A DNA stretch of 16,163 nucleotides from Spirochaetaceae bacterium. Its GTDB lineage: Bacteria; Spirochaetota; Spirochaetia; Treponematales; Treponemataceae. The position numbers were made by a program, and so were the translations under genes. Shown here in pieces: positions 9,007 to 16,163 of this stretch. Within the stretch, counting starts at the first letter, position 1; each line of letters opens with the position of its first letter. The notes beneath the pieces are model-generated. The model was not told the DNA's origin, searched no databases, and saw only the letters and a program-made list of their open reading frames with translations. The stretch lies in contig JAITMZ010000008.1 of NCBI GenBank assembly GCA_031290725.1, positions 1 through 16,163 of the forward strand, written 5' to 3'.

Positions 9007-9040
9007 ACGAATTTTTTTGATAAAAAAACAAAAAATTCGT
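9007..9040. repeat. 11-bp inverted repeat in the divergent intergenic region
   Basis: ACGAATTTTTT (9007-9017) and AAAAAATTCGT (9030-9040) are perfect inverted arms around 12 nt. They lie between the divergent NlpC/P60-like and acyl-CoA synthetase genes, and no convincing promoter could be picked out on either side. It may be an operator for the divergent pair or an RNA hairpin in the leader of the plus-strand gene. Confidence 0.5.
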
Positions 9041-9073
9041 CAACTTTTTTCGACGGACGGTGTCAAATTCGGT

Positions 9074-10795
9074 ATGAATACACAGAAAAAAATTTTACCC
9101 TGGACATTCCTGGATGAATGGCGCGGGAAATCATTTGTCGGCGAGTGGCCTACCCTGCCGGAACTCTTTACCATCAACACCGCTCGATTCAATGAGCGCC
9201 CCTGTTTTGTCGATTTTGTGCCGGAAAAGGTGACGTACACCTATCGCCAAGTGCTGGACCGGTGTCACACCCTGGCTTCCTGGATGATCGCCCAGGGCGT
9301 ACAAAAGGGCGACCACGTGGCGGTGTGCGGCAAGAACGGCTCCGAGTGGGCCACGGTGTATCTGTCCGCCCTTTTCACGGGGGCCGTCATCGTGCCCATT
9401 GACTTCGCCCTCCACGATGCGGAGATTTCCAACCTGCTTCGCGCGGCGACCCCCAAGCTGTTCTTCGTGGACGAGGAGAAGCATCAGTATTTTGTAAAAA
9501 ACCCCTGCGGCGCGGCGATCTATTCCCTGTCTCCCAAGTTTTCTGACCTGTACGCATATAACCTGGAGGCTTCTCCCGCCGCACTGCCGGTGCCGATTTC
9601 GGAAAACGATACGGCGGCGCTCCTCTTTACGTCGGGTACCACGGGCAATCCCAAGGGGGTCGTGCTTTCCCACAAAAACCTGGTGTCGGATTGCTACATC
9701 GCCGCCACCCGCCTGGATTTGTTCCCCACCGATGTATTCTACGCCCTCCTCCCGCTGCACCACTCCTACACCATGCTGGCGGTGTTCATCGAGGCTATCT
9801 CCTGCGGCGCGTCTATTGTCTTTGGCAAAACCATGGCGGTGACCCGGATGCTCAAGGAACTGCGGGAAGGAGAGATAACCCTGCTTTTGGGGGTGCCGCT
9901 CCTGTTCAATAAACTTTTGGCGGGTATTTTGAAGGGTATCCGGGAAAAAGGCTTCGTGGTGTACGGTATTCTGAAGTTCCTCATGTGGATTTCCTACTGC
10001 ATCAAAAAAACGACGGGAAAAAATCCCGGCAAAAATATGTTCCACGCCGTGCTGGACAAGGCGAGTATTTCCACGCTTCGGGTGGCTATCTGCGGGGGCG
10101 GGCCACTGGCAGCGAGCGTTTTCAAAATATACAATGAGCTGGGAATCGACTTTATCCAGGGTTACGGTCTGACGGAGACGTCCCCCATCATCGCCCTGAA
10201 TCCCCTCGAGCACTTCAAAATCGAGTGCGTGGGGCAGTACTTTTTCCCCCACATGGAGATGACCATCCTGGATCCCGACGACGAGAACGTGGGGGAGGTG
10301 GCGGTGAAGGGCCCCATGGTGATGCAGGGCTACTATAATATGGCGGAAGAAACCGCCGCCATGTTCACCCCGGACGGCTGGTTCAAGACCGGCGATTTGG
10401 GCCGCTTGGACAACGAGGGCTATCTGTACCTGGCAGGCCGGGCGAAAAACATGATCGTCACCGAAGGCGGGAAAAACGTATACCCCGAAGAACTGGAAAA
10501 CGCATTCCAACTGTTCACCGACATCGAGCAGATCACCGTGCGGGGTTATGTGGCGGAGAAGAGCACCAAAAGCGAAGGCATCGAGGCGCTGGTGTATCCC
10601 TCAGATGACCTGGTGAATCGGCTGGGGGTTGCCCGGAAGGCGCCGTCGTACAAAAAAGAGGCGCTGCCTCCCATAAAGGAAATCATCGACAACGTAAATC
10701 GCACCTTCCAGCCTTACGCTAAAATTTCCAACATCATCATCCTGGATGAACCGCTGGAAATGACCACCACTAAGAAGGTGAAACGGAATTTTTAG
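9074..10795 (+). CDS. AMP-forming acyl-CoA synthetase (long-chain fatty acid-CoA ligase type)
   Basis: This ANL-superfamily adenylate-forming enzyme (573 aa) activates a carboxylic acid with ATP and transfers the acyl group to CoA. Core motifs in order are the P-loop LLFTSGTTGNPKGV (183-196), LPLHHSYTM (226-234), YGLTETSPI (364-372), GWFKTGDLGRLDNEGYLYLAGR (435-456, quoted in part: TGDLGRLD), KNMIVTEGGKNVYPEE (458-473) and the C-terminal catalytic Lys near TTTKKVKRN (564-572). The hydrophobic stretch at 294-310 may help it sit on the membrane, as in many long-chain enzymes. The frame opens at 8996, but that part is AT-rich, Lys/Phe-rich and contains the inverted repeat at 9007-9040, so I start at the ATG at 9074, although its Shine-Dalgarno is weak. 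It is co-transcribed with the FAD oxidoreductase 30 nt downstream. Long-chain fatty acid is the likely but unproved substrate. Confidence 0.92.
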   Translation: MNTQKKILPWTFLDEWRGKSFVGEWPTLPELFTINTARFNERPCFVDFVPEKVTYTYRQVLDRCHTLASWMIAQGVQKGDHVAVCGKNGSEWATVYLSALFTGAVIVPIDFALHDAEISNLLRAATPKLFFVDEEKHQYFVKNPCGAAIYSLSPKFSDLYAYNLEASPAALPVPISENDTAALLFTSGTTGNPKGVVLSHKNLVSDCYIAATRLDLFPTDVFYALLPLHHSYTMLAVFIEAISCGASIVFGKTMAVTRMLKELREGEITLLLGVPLLFNKLLAGILKGIREKGFVVYGILKFLMWISYCIKKTTGKNPGKNMFHAVLDKASISTLRVAICGGGPLAASVFKIYNELGIDFIQGYGLTETSPIIALNPLEHFKIECVGQYFFPHMEMTILDPDDENVGEVAVKGPMVMQGYYNMAEETAAMFTPDGWFKTGDLGRLDNEGYLYLAGRAKNMIVTEGGKNVYPEELENAFQLFTDIEQITVRGYVAEKSTKSEGIEALVYPSDDLVNRLGVARKAPSYKKEALPPIKEIIDNVNRTFQPYAKISNIIILDEPLEMTTTKKVKRNF

Positions 10796-10825
10796 GCCAA
10801 GTAAGCGCTTTCATAGGAGGCATAT

Positions 10826-12178
10826 ATGGAACGAGAAACCGATGTATTGATTCTTGGGGCCTGTACCGCGGGACTGTATTTCGCGGGACTCATGGCGAAG
10901 CAGGGATACCGGGTACTGGTTATGGACCGTTCTCCAGAGACAGACCTGGGCACACGCTACGATATCATCCACATCGGGAAGGAACATTTTGCCCGCTTCG
11001 GCTTGCCGGAACCGGGGCCCGGCGACCCGGACTACGTGGAAACCTTTCACCGGACGGTACTCCGGTCGGCGTTAAACCGATGGCCCAAAAACCAGAACGC
11101 CGATATACTGGTGCTTCGCCGGGCGCCCCTGATGAAGCGTTTGGCGGCCTGGGCGCGGGAGCAGGGCGTGGAGCTGCTGTTCGACACGGAATTCATCGAA
11201 CCCCGCTTTGACGATGCACCCTGTCTCTCAGGCGCTATTTTCCGGCACAAAGGCGGTGAGCTATGCGTGAAAGCACGGCTCACGGCGGACGCCTCGGGGA
11301 TCGGCGCGGCCCTGCGGACCAAGCTGCCCGACGGCTGCGGGGTGGAAAACTTTATCACCGGGCCGCGGGACCAGTTCTACGTGGTACTGCGCTACGTCAA
11401 GCTCGCCCACCCCGAGCGGGATAAACCCACCTGCACACAAACCTGGGCATACTATAAAACCTGGCTCGCCCCGCGGATGAACGACTCCGGGGCAATCCTG
11501 GGGATCGGCGCCAACCTGTCCCTGGACTACGCCGACAAGGCATGGAAGCGCTTCGAGGCGCTGGGCTATCTGCCGGAACACGAGGTGGAATACATCGAGC
11601 AGAGCGGCACACCCTACCGGCGTCCGCCCTATAGCTTTGTGGCCGACGGATTCGTGGCGTTGGGAGATGCGGCGTGCATCACTAATCCCTGGTCAGGCGA
11701 AGGGGTGCCCTACGCCTGGCTCCTGTGTTCCATTGCTGCGGAGGAATTCGGCAGGGTTATGAAGGACGGCGCCTACCCTACCCGCGGATCCTCTTGGGGG
11801 GTGAACACACGCTATCAGCGAAGCCAGGGGGCGGAATTCGCTCAAAACTTGGCTATGCTCTCCGGCGCCGTGGACTGTACCCCCGAAGAAAACGACTACG
11901 AGTTTAAACACAGCATCATCTTTGAGGACGAAAGCGAGAAGGGGCAGCACAACCTGCTCCTGGGCCTGCTGGGGGGCTTGGTGACCGGCGGGCTTTCTTT
12001 CCGGGCGCTGCGTAACCTGATGGGCGCGGCGGGGATTGGGAGCAAAATCCTTAAACACTACCGCTCTTACCCGGAGAACCCCGTTGATTTCGCCGGATGG
12101 GCCGTCCAGGCGGAGAGACTGTGGGCACAGACAGGCAGCATGGCAGCCCTGGCGGAACGGGATATGGAAACAATGTAG
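10826..12178 (+). CDS. FAD-dependent oxidoreductase, geranylgeranyl-reductase-like
   Basis: The 450-residue protein starts with a Rossmann fold for FAD, DVLILGACTAGLYFAGLMAK (6-25), and an acidic residue ending the second strand (VLVMDR, D34). A second FAD contact is VADGFVALGDAACITNPWSG followed by EGVPYAW, typical of the geranylgeranyl reductase/para-hydroxybenzoate-hydroxylase-like group. The first motif reads G-A-C-T-A-G, so the central Gly of GxGxxG is Cys. Residues about 372-402 (LLLGLLGGLVTGGL and neighbours) are hydrophobic and could attach the enzyme to the membrane. The start is secure: AGGAGG (10815-10820) lies 5 nt before the ATG. The gene follows the acyl-CoA synthetase with 30 nt between, which suggests a joint role in lipid or isoprenoid modification; hydroxylation or double-bond reduction are both possible. 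Confidence 0.85.
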   Translation: MERETDVLILGACTAGLYFAGLMAKQGYRVLVMDRSPETDLGTRYDIIHIGKEHFARFGLPEPGPGDPDYVETFHRTVLRSALNRWPKNQNADILVLRRAPLMKRLAAWAREQGVELLFDTEFIEPRFDDAPCLSGAIFRHKGGELCVKARLTADASGIGAALRTKLPDGCGVENFITGPRDQFYVVLRYVKLAHPERDKPTCTQTWAYYKTWLAPRMNDSGAILGIGANLSLDYADKAWKRFEALGYLPEHEVEYIEQSGTPYRRPPYSFVADGFVALGDAACITNPWSGEGVPYAWLLCSIAAEEFGRVMKDGAYPTRGSSWGVNTRYQRSQGAEFAQNLAMLSGAVDCTPEENDYEFKHSIIFEDESEKGQHNLLLGLLGGLVTGGLSFRALRNLMGAAGIGSKILKHYRSYPENPVDFAGWAVQAERLWAQTGSMAALAERDMETM

Positions 12179-12220
12179 TCCGGGGGCGGGTGCACGTGTT
12201 CGGCGTGGGTGTGGGTGGAT

Positions 12221-15127
12221 TCATTCTTTTTTTTGAAAAAGCCACAGCTGCGCGTCCCGCTGCCGCACTTTTCCCTGTTCCCGGCGCAGAGGGACCAGAT
12301 CTTCCAGCGCCGCGAGGAAGCGGCAGGGGGGATTTTCCAACATGCGGCCATGATAGACCCGCTGCTTTGCCCAGGACAGGGAAAGGCCGTACCGCGCACG
12401 GGTCATGGCCACGTAGAGCAGGCGCTTCTCCTCTGCCAGGTGCTCGGTGAAGCCGGGGGCACTCCGGTCGCGGTAGAGGATGAAGGGCAGCAATCCGTCC
12501 TCCAGGGCGGGGACGAACACCCGGGGGAACTCCAGTCCCTTGGCCGCGTGGATGGTCATGATTCGCACCCCCTCCACCGCGATGCCCGCCGAGTCTATCC
12601 GCCGGGACTCGTCGTTTTGCAGCACATAGGGGATGCCGTGGTCGTTCAGGGCCTGCACAAACGGGTCAGCCAAGGCGATGGTGCGGAGCAGAATCGCGCA
12701 GTCCCCGGGAGCGGCGTCCCCCTCCCCGTCCGCACAACCGGCGGCTCCGGAGTCGTGGGCAAAAAACGTGGCACCGCCGATCAAAGCCGCGATGTGCCGG
12801 GCGATGCCTTCCGCCTCGGCTTTGCCGCTGGGGTATTCGGCGCGGTAGAGCGCCACCTCCCCGGCGCTGCCCTCAAGCGCAGTGTCCACCAGGCGGCTTG
12901 CGGCGGCGGCCACCCCCTGTGCACAACGAAAACTGCGGGACAACAGGAAGCGCCGGGCATCGGGATAATCGTCGGCGAAGCGGTGAATAAAGCCTGCGTC
13001 GGACCCCCGAAAGCCGTAGATCGCCTGGTTCGGGTCGCCGATAACCCACAGGGACGGCGCGTCGTCCAGATTCGGAGCGAGCAGGCGGATCAGCGCGTAT
13101 TGGGCGTAATTGATGTCCTGGTATTCGTCCACCAGAATGTGGCGGAAGCGGCAGCGATAGCGGGCTAGCATCTGGGGCCGGGCGGCAAGCAGACGGACGG
13201 TGCCGGCCAAAAGGTCGTCAAAGTCCAAGACGGCGTCAGCGTGAAGCCGCGCCCGGTAGCGCTCGTAGAGGGCGTCCATATCGGCCTTCAGTTCCCCCGC
13301 TTCCGCGGACCCCTGTTCACCGGGCAGGAGCAGAAAGCGCTTCCGGCCCTCGATATAGCGGGCCAGGCTGCCCGCCGGTACACCGCTCCCCCGGCAGACC
13401 TCCTCCAGCACCTTGTCCCGCGCTTCGTCGGGCAGGATGGCCGCCGGCACACCCTGTTCCCGGAGAATCGAGGCGCACAGGGAATGGAAAGTAGCCGTCA
13501 CCACGGATTCAACCGGCGCCTCTGTCCGGGCAGCCCGGATGCGCCCCCGTAATTCCTCCGCAGCTTTCACCGTGAAGGTTACCGCCAGGATGGATGCGCC
13601 GTCAACCCCCTCATCCACAAGCCGCCCGATCCGCGCCGCCACCGTGGCCGTCTTCCCTGCGCCGGGCCCCGCGATCACCAGGGCGTGCCGTGCGCCGCCG
13701 GCAATGACAGCCGCCTGTGCCGGACTGGGCACAAAGCCGCCGGCGGGCTGTGACGGCATGTTGTGCGGCTGCGGCAATACGCTTTGCAGCTGTGGCGGCA
13801 CGCCGTGGGGTTGTGGCGATACTCCGGCGGGACATACCCGCACCACCCCATACTCGCCGTCATACCCCGGCGTGACGGACACCTGGGCGTCCCTCATGCG
13901 CCGGACAGAGCGGGCCAGAAGCTCCCCCGACAGGCCGGGGACATGCAGGGCTTCCAGGCGGGACAGGGGCGCATCCATGAGGATACCCAGTTCGCTTCCC
14001 CCGCGGTTAATGATGCTGCCGTACGCGGCGTCCACCTTTTTGGACCCGGCCCCGGTGCCCAGCAGTTCCCCCAGCAGTTCCCGCAGGGGAATCAGCGAAT
14101 AGTAGGGACGGCGGTTACCCTCCCCACCCGGCGGGCACGGGGCGCTCTCGTCCACGGGGGCCCCCGCCAGCTCCATCACCCGGCCCATCACGCCGCGGGT
14201 CAGGGGCTTATGGCACACCGGGCAGCAAAAACCCGATGCGGCGGCATCCTCCGGGGTCATCCACACGCCGCAGTTCCGGTGGCCGTCGTAGTGGTATTTC
14301 CCTTCCTGGGGGAAAAACTCCACCGTGCCGATGATGCCGGACGGCCGCAGGGCGCATGAAAGACCGCCGAATGACAGGTCCATGTCGAAAATCGTGGCCT
14401 CCCGCCCCAGGCGTTCCGGCGAGTGGGCGTCCGAGTTGGACACGATGGCGAAGCGTTCCAGGGACGGCACTGCCCAGTTCATAGGCGGATTGGAGGACAG
14501 CCCGGTCTCCACGGCACTGATACGGGACGACAGGTCACCGTAGCACTGGCCGATGGAATCGAACCCGCTCTTTGCCCCCAGGGCGGAGAACCAGGGCGTC
14601 CAGATGTGCGCGGGGATCAGAATACCCGCCGGGTCCGCCTCCAGGAGCAGCGCCAGCAGGTCCCGGGAGTCAATCCCCAGAATGGGCCGCCCGTCGCTTC
14701 GGATGTTGCCGATGCGCTCAAGGCTCGCCTGGAAAGCCTGCGCCGCCGCGAAGCTGCTGAGAAGCACCACATGATGTACCTTCCGTGTCCTGCCGTCCTT
14801 TTTGTAGATGGTACTGATCTCCCCGGTGAGGGCAAACCGCACGTCCACCCCCCCGGCATCAACGCCCGGCGCCGGCAGCCCCTCGATAAGCGCCGTGGTG
14901 TGGTCGAATTCCGTGTGGACGCCGCTCTTCAGCGTGTAAAGCCCCTCTTCCGCGTCGTCAAGCTGTTCCCGCAGTTCCGCCAGCCACGCCGGGTGGGTAC
15001 AGTCCCCGGTTCCCAGCAGCGCGATCCCCTTGATGCGCGCCCACCGGTCAAGATGCGCCGGGGTGAGGCGCGGGCTGGTGGCCCGGGAGTAACGGCTGTG
15101 TATGTGCAAATCCGCGATAACACGCAT
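12221..15127 (-). CDS. EndoQ-type PHP endonuclease fused to UvrD-like superfamily 1 helicase
   Basis: The 968-residue protein combines two DNA-processing modules. Residues 1-430 resemble endonuclease Q, which nicks DNA 5' of deaminated bases and abasic sites. They include the PHP metal motif ADLHIHSRYSRATS (5-18), GTGDCTHPAW, VSNSDAHSPERLGREA and a zinc site with C286, C302 and C305 (CPVCHKPLT). Residues 465-968 form a UvrD/Rep-type helicase: Q motif PSPAQ (467-471), Walker A GPGAGKT (487-493), TFTVKAAEELRGR, DEYQD (667-671), GDPNQAIYGFRG, TIHAAKGLEF (858-867) and LYVAMTRAR (904-912). All key helicase motifs look intact, though the module is shorter than UvrD/PcrA. The linker 436-463 is four heptapeptide repeats. 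The fusion suggests that nicking and strand unwinding are coupled in repair of hypoxanthine or uracil. The ATG has no ribosome binding site; a promoter ends 6 nt before it. Confidence 0.93.
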   Translation of the reverse strand: MRVIADLHIHSRYSRATSPRLTPAHLDRWARIKGIALLGTGDCTHPAWLAELREQLDDAEEGLYTLKSGVHTEFDHTTALIEGLPAPGVDAGGVDVRFALTGEISTIYKKDGRTRKVHHVVLLSSFAAAQAFQASLERIGNIRSDGRPILGIDSRDLLALLLEADPAGILIPAHIWTPWFSALGAKSGFDSIGQCYGDLSSRISAVETGLSSNPPMNWAVPSLERFAIVSNSDAHSPERLGREATIFDMDLSFGGLSCALRPSGIIGTVEFFPQEGKYHYDGHRNCGVWMTPEDAAASGFCCPVCHKPLTRGVMGRVMELAGAPVDESAPCPPGGEGNRRPYYSLIPLRELLGELLGTGAGSKKVDAAYGSIINRGGSELGILMDAPLSRLEALHVPGLSGELLARSVRRMRDAQVSVTPGYDGEYGVVRVCPAGVSPQPHGVPPQLQSVLPQPHNMPSQPAGGFVPSPAQAAVIAGGARHALVIAGPGAGKTATVAARIGRLVDEGVDGASILAVTFTVKAAEELRGRIRAARTEAPVESVVTATFHSLCASILREQGVPAAILPDEARDKVLEEVCRGSGVPAGSLARYIEGRKRFLLLPGEQGSAEAGELKADMDALYERYRARLHADAVLDFDDLLAGTVRLLAARPQMLARYRCRFRHILVDEYQDINYAQYALIRLLAPNLDDAPSLWVIGDPNQAIYGFRGSDAGFIHRFADDYPDARRFLLSRSFRCAQGVAAAASRLVDTALEGSAGEVALYRAEYPSGKAEAEGIARHIAALIGGATFFAHDSGAAGCADGEGDAAPGDCAILLRTIALADPFVQALNDHGIPYVLQNDESRRIDSAGIAVEGVRIMTIHAAKGLEFPRVFVPALEDGLLPFILYRDRSAPGFTEHLAEEKRLLYVAMTRARYGLSLSWAKQRVYHGRMLENPPCRFLAALEDLVPLRREQGKVRQRDAQLWLFQKKE
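13739..13822 (-). repeat. Four tandem 21-bp repeats in the linker of the EndoQ-helicase gene
   Basis: Four in-frame 21-nt units (minus-strand order 13822-13802, 13801-13781, 13780-13760, 13759-13739) encode VSPQPHG, VPPQLQS, VLPQPHN and MPSQPAG. They join the EndoQ and helicase modules as a flexible Pro/Gln-rich linker. The units have diverged but stay in register, so copy number may vary between strains without breaking the frame. Confidence 0.85.
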
Positions 15128-15133
15128 AGGGTA

Positions 15134-15162
15134 AGTATACCACAGAATCCCCTGCGTGTTAA
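15134..15162 (-). promoter_or_regulatory. Promoter of the EndoQ-helicase gene, predicting a leaderless mRNA
   Basis: TTAACA (15162-15157) and TATACT (15139-15134) are 17 nt apart on the minus strand. Only 6 nt (TACCCT) lie between the -10 box and the ATG at 15127, so transcription should begin at or next to the start codon. No Shine-Dalgarno is present at the usual distance, which agrees with leaderless translation. Confidence 0.7.
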
Positions 15163-15215
15163 GCGGTTTTCAGTAAAATGCGGCAATCCCCATTGACAAA
15201 GAATACAGTGCTTCC

Positions 15216-16163
15216 TTAGGGGGCTGCCGCCCGGGTCATAACATAAAGGTCGATATAAGGGCTGACGGGTCTATTCAGCGTAACGGAAAAATCGCCGCTC
15301 TGATTCGTAGCGAGGAGCTGTAGTTGAACCGAGTACCCCTTCACATCATCCGACGCGGCATAAGACTTCGGCCCCTTGCCCGGCCCCGGATTCCTTGTCA
15401 TATTCCATATATTAAAGCCGGCAAACGTATACGATTTCCCGTTGACAGTTTGGGTGACGTCATGGTTAAACGAGATGACGTCCGGGGCGGTGCCGTTGTA
15501 GACCAGCGCCTCGCCGTAGCGGTCGAGGGCGTGCTGAAAGTTCATGCCGGGGGTTATTTCGCCAAGGGCCGCGCTGATTGAAGCAATGCCCACGCTGTTG
15601 TTTGCCAGCATCTTTTGCAGCAGCAGCGGCCCGCCGTAATTCCGCACAAGGTAGGCCCCGAAGGCATAGTTTTTTGGATACACCGCGGCGCTGCCGTTCA
15701 CCCACTCTTCCAGACCATAATCGTTATACGTCGCAAGGAAGCTCGGCATGCGCTGTCGTATCGGATGTCCCGCATCCGTCGCCGGGATGCCGATGAACGG
15801 GTCTATCACATCCTCGGTAAGCATGGAGAGCATTTCGTCGTACCACGTTGGGGATGTGAGCCCTTGCCGGATTCTCTTCAGGTTGAAGTTGATCATGTGC
15901 TGGAATTCATGCGCCAGGGTGGAATACATAAAACTTGGATCAAGCTTATCAAGATAAACGCTGTTAAGGTAAAAAATCTCTGCGTAATTAGTTTTTAAAG
16001 GAGGGGGATAGGCTGTGCGATCTAACTCCGCCTGGGAAAACCAGTCCTTCTGCCAGAAGTAGCCGCCCAGACCCGTCATAGAGTTTTTATAGACAAGAAT
16101 CTGTACGCGGGGGTCCCCGTCCCGCCCGCCGTAGTTGGGATCCGAATCGGGGAGCCCGCCGCC
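15216..16163 (-). CDS. M30-like (hyicolysin-type) zinc metallopeptidase, 5' part missing
   Basis: The frame is open from the right edge to the TAA at 15216-15218 (315 codons), so the N-terminus, including any signal peptide, lies outside the window. The zinc site is HEFQH (15897-15911) in TLAHEFQHMINFN, followed by WYDEMLSMLTEDVI, whose Glu fits the third ligand of gluzincins. Upstream, DSDPNYGGRDGDPRVQILVY and GGYF match the region before the active site in M30 peptidases of treponemes. The C-terminal 100 residues are beta-rich with no clear motif (SYTFAGFNIWNMTRNPG, VSPYIDLYVM). A secreted or surface protease is expected from the family. The first in-window ATG (16079) is internal and should not be taken as the start. 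The EndoQ-helicase gene lies 88 nt downstream with its own promoter, so the two are probably independent. Confidence 0.85.
   Translation of the reverse strand, partial: GGGLPDSDPNYGGRDGDPRVQILVYKNSMTGLGGYFWQKDWFSQAELDRTAYPPPLKTNYAEIFYLNSVYLDKLDPSFMYSTLAHEFQHMINFNLKRIRQGLTSPTWYDEMLSMLTEDVIDPFIGIPATDAGHPIRQRMPSFLATYNDYGLEEWVNGSAAVYPKNYAFGAYLVRNYGGPLLLQKMLANNSVGIASISAALGEITPGMNFQHALDRYGEALVYNGTAPDVISFNHDVTQTVNGKSYTFAGFNIWNMTRNPGPGKGPKSYAASDDVKGYSVQLQLLATNQSGDFSVTLNRPVSPYIDLYVMTRAAAP

Noticed and set aside
8996-9073. Extended start for the acyl-CoA synthetase
   Set aside because: The extra 26 codons are AT-rich, Lys/Phe-heavy and contain the 11-bp inverted repeat, so they read as intergenic DNA; a moderate GAAAGAGAAA site before 8996 keeps it only as a minor alternative.
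9131-10510. 459-codon minus-strand open frame
   Set aside because: It is antisense to the acyl-CoA synthetase, whose motifs are unmistakable; the composition is His/Gln/Arg-rich shadow sequence.
12182-12221. G-rich run with several GGG blocks (possible G-quadruplex) followed by T8
   Set aside because: One loop would be about 16 nt and there is no clear stem before the T-run, so neither a quadruplex nor a terminator is convincing.
15193-15198. TTGACA on the plus strand
   Set aside because: No -10 box at a suitable distance and no plus-strand gene follows.

Overview
The window (16.2 kb, GC-rich genes separated by AT-rich intergenic stretches) looks like chromosome from a spirochaete, most likely a Treponema-like organism. 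The case rests on a typical spirochaetal lipoprotein leader, an M30-type secreted zinc peptidase, an NlpC/P60 protein joined to a probable outer-membrane domain, tight operons, and compact TTGACA/TATACT promoters. This is inference: no rRNA or other phylogenetic marker is present, and there are no tRNAs, CRISPR arrays, transposases or phage genes.

Left part (1-6932), mainly minus strand. A catabolic operon starts at a near-consensus promoter (6927-6955) and reads leftward: CoA-acylating methylmalonate/malonate-semialdehyde dehydrogenase, an Lrp/AsnC regulator, a class I/II aminotransferase overlapping it by 4 nt, and glycerol kinase overlapping that by 1-4 nt. A terminator-like hairpin follows. 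Next come an Ldh_2-family (malate/L-lactate type) dehydrogenase and, at the left edge, a truncated LarA-like (DUF2088) 2-hydroxyacid racemase-type protein with its own strong promoter. Between these last two lies a small plus-strand AT-rich unit with a consensus promoter and two tandem short membrane-peptide reading frames, the first of which appears frameshifted. This toxin-like unit is the least explained part of the window.

Middle (7035-12178). An envelope pair on the minus strand encodes an exported NlpC/P60-like protein whose catalytic Cys is replaced by Asp, fused to a beta-rich C-terminal domain, followed by a lipoprotein. Divergent from it on the plus strand is a two-gene unit of an acyl-CoA synthetase-type AMP-binding enzyme and an FAD-dependent oxidoreductase with an altered dinucleotide-binding motif.

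Right part (12221-16163), minus strand. A 968-residue fusion of an EndoQ-type PHP endonuclease and a UvrD-like helicase is joined through a linker made of four 21-bp repeats, and its transcript is probably leaderless. The 5'-truncated M30-like metallopeptidase gene lies at the right edge.
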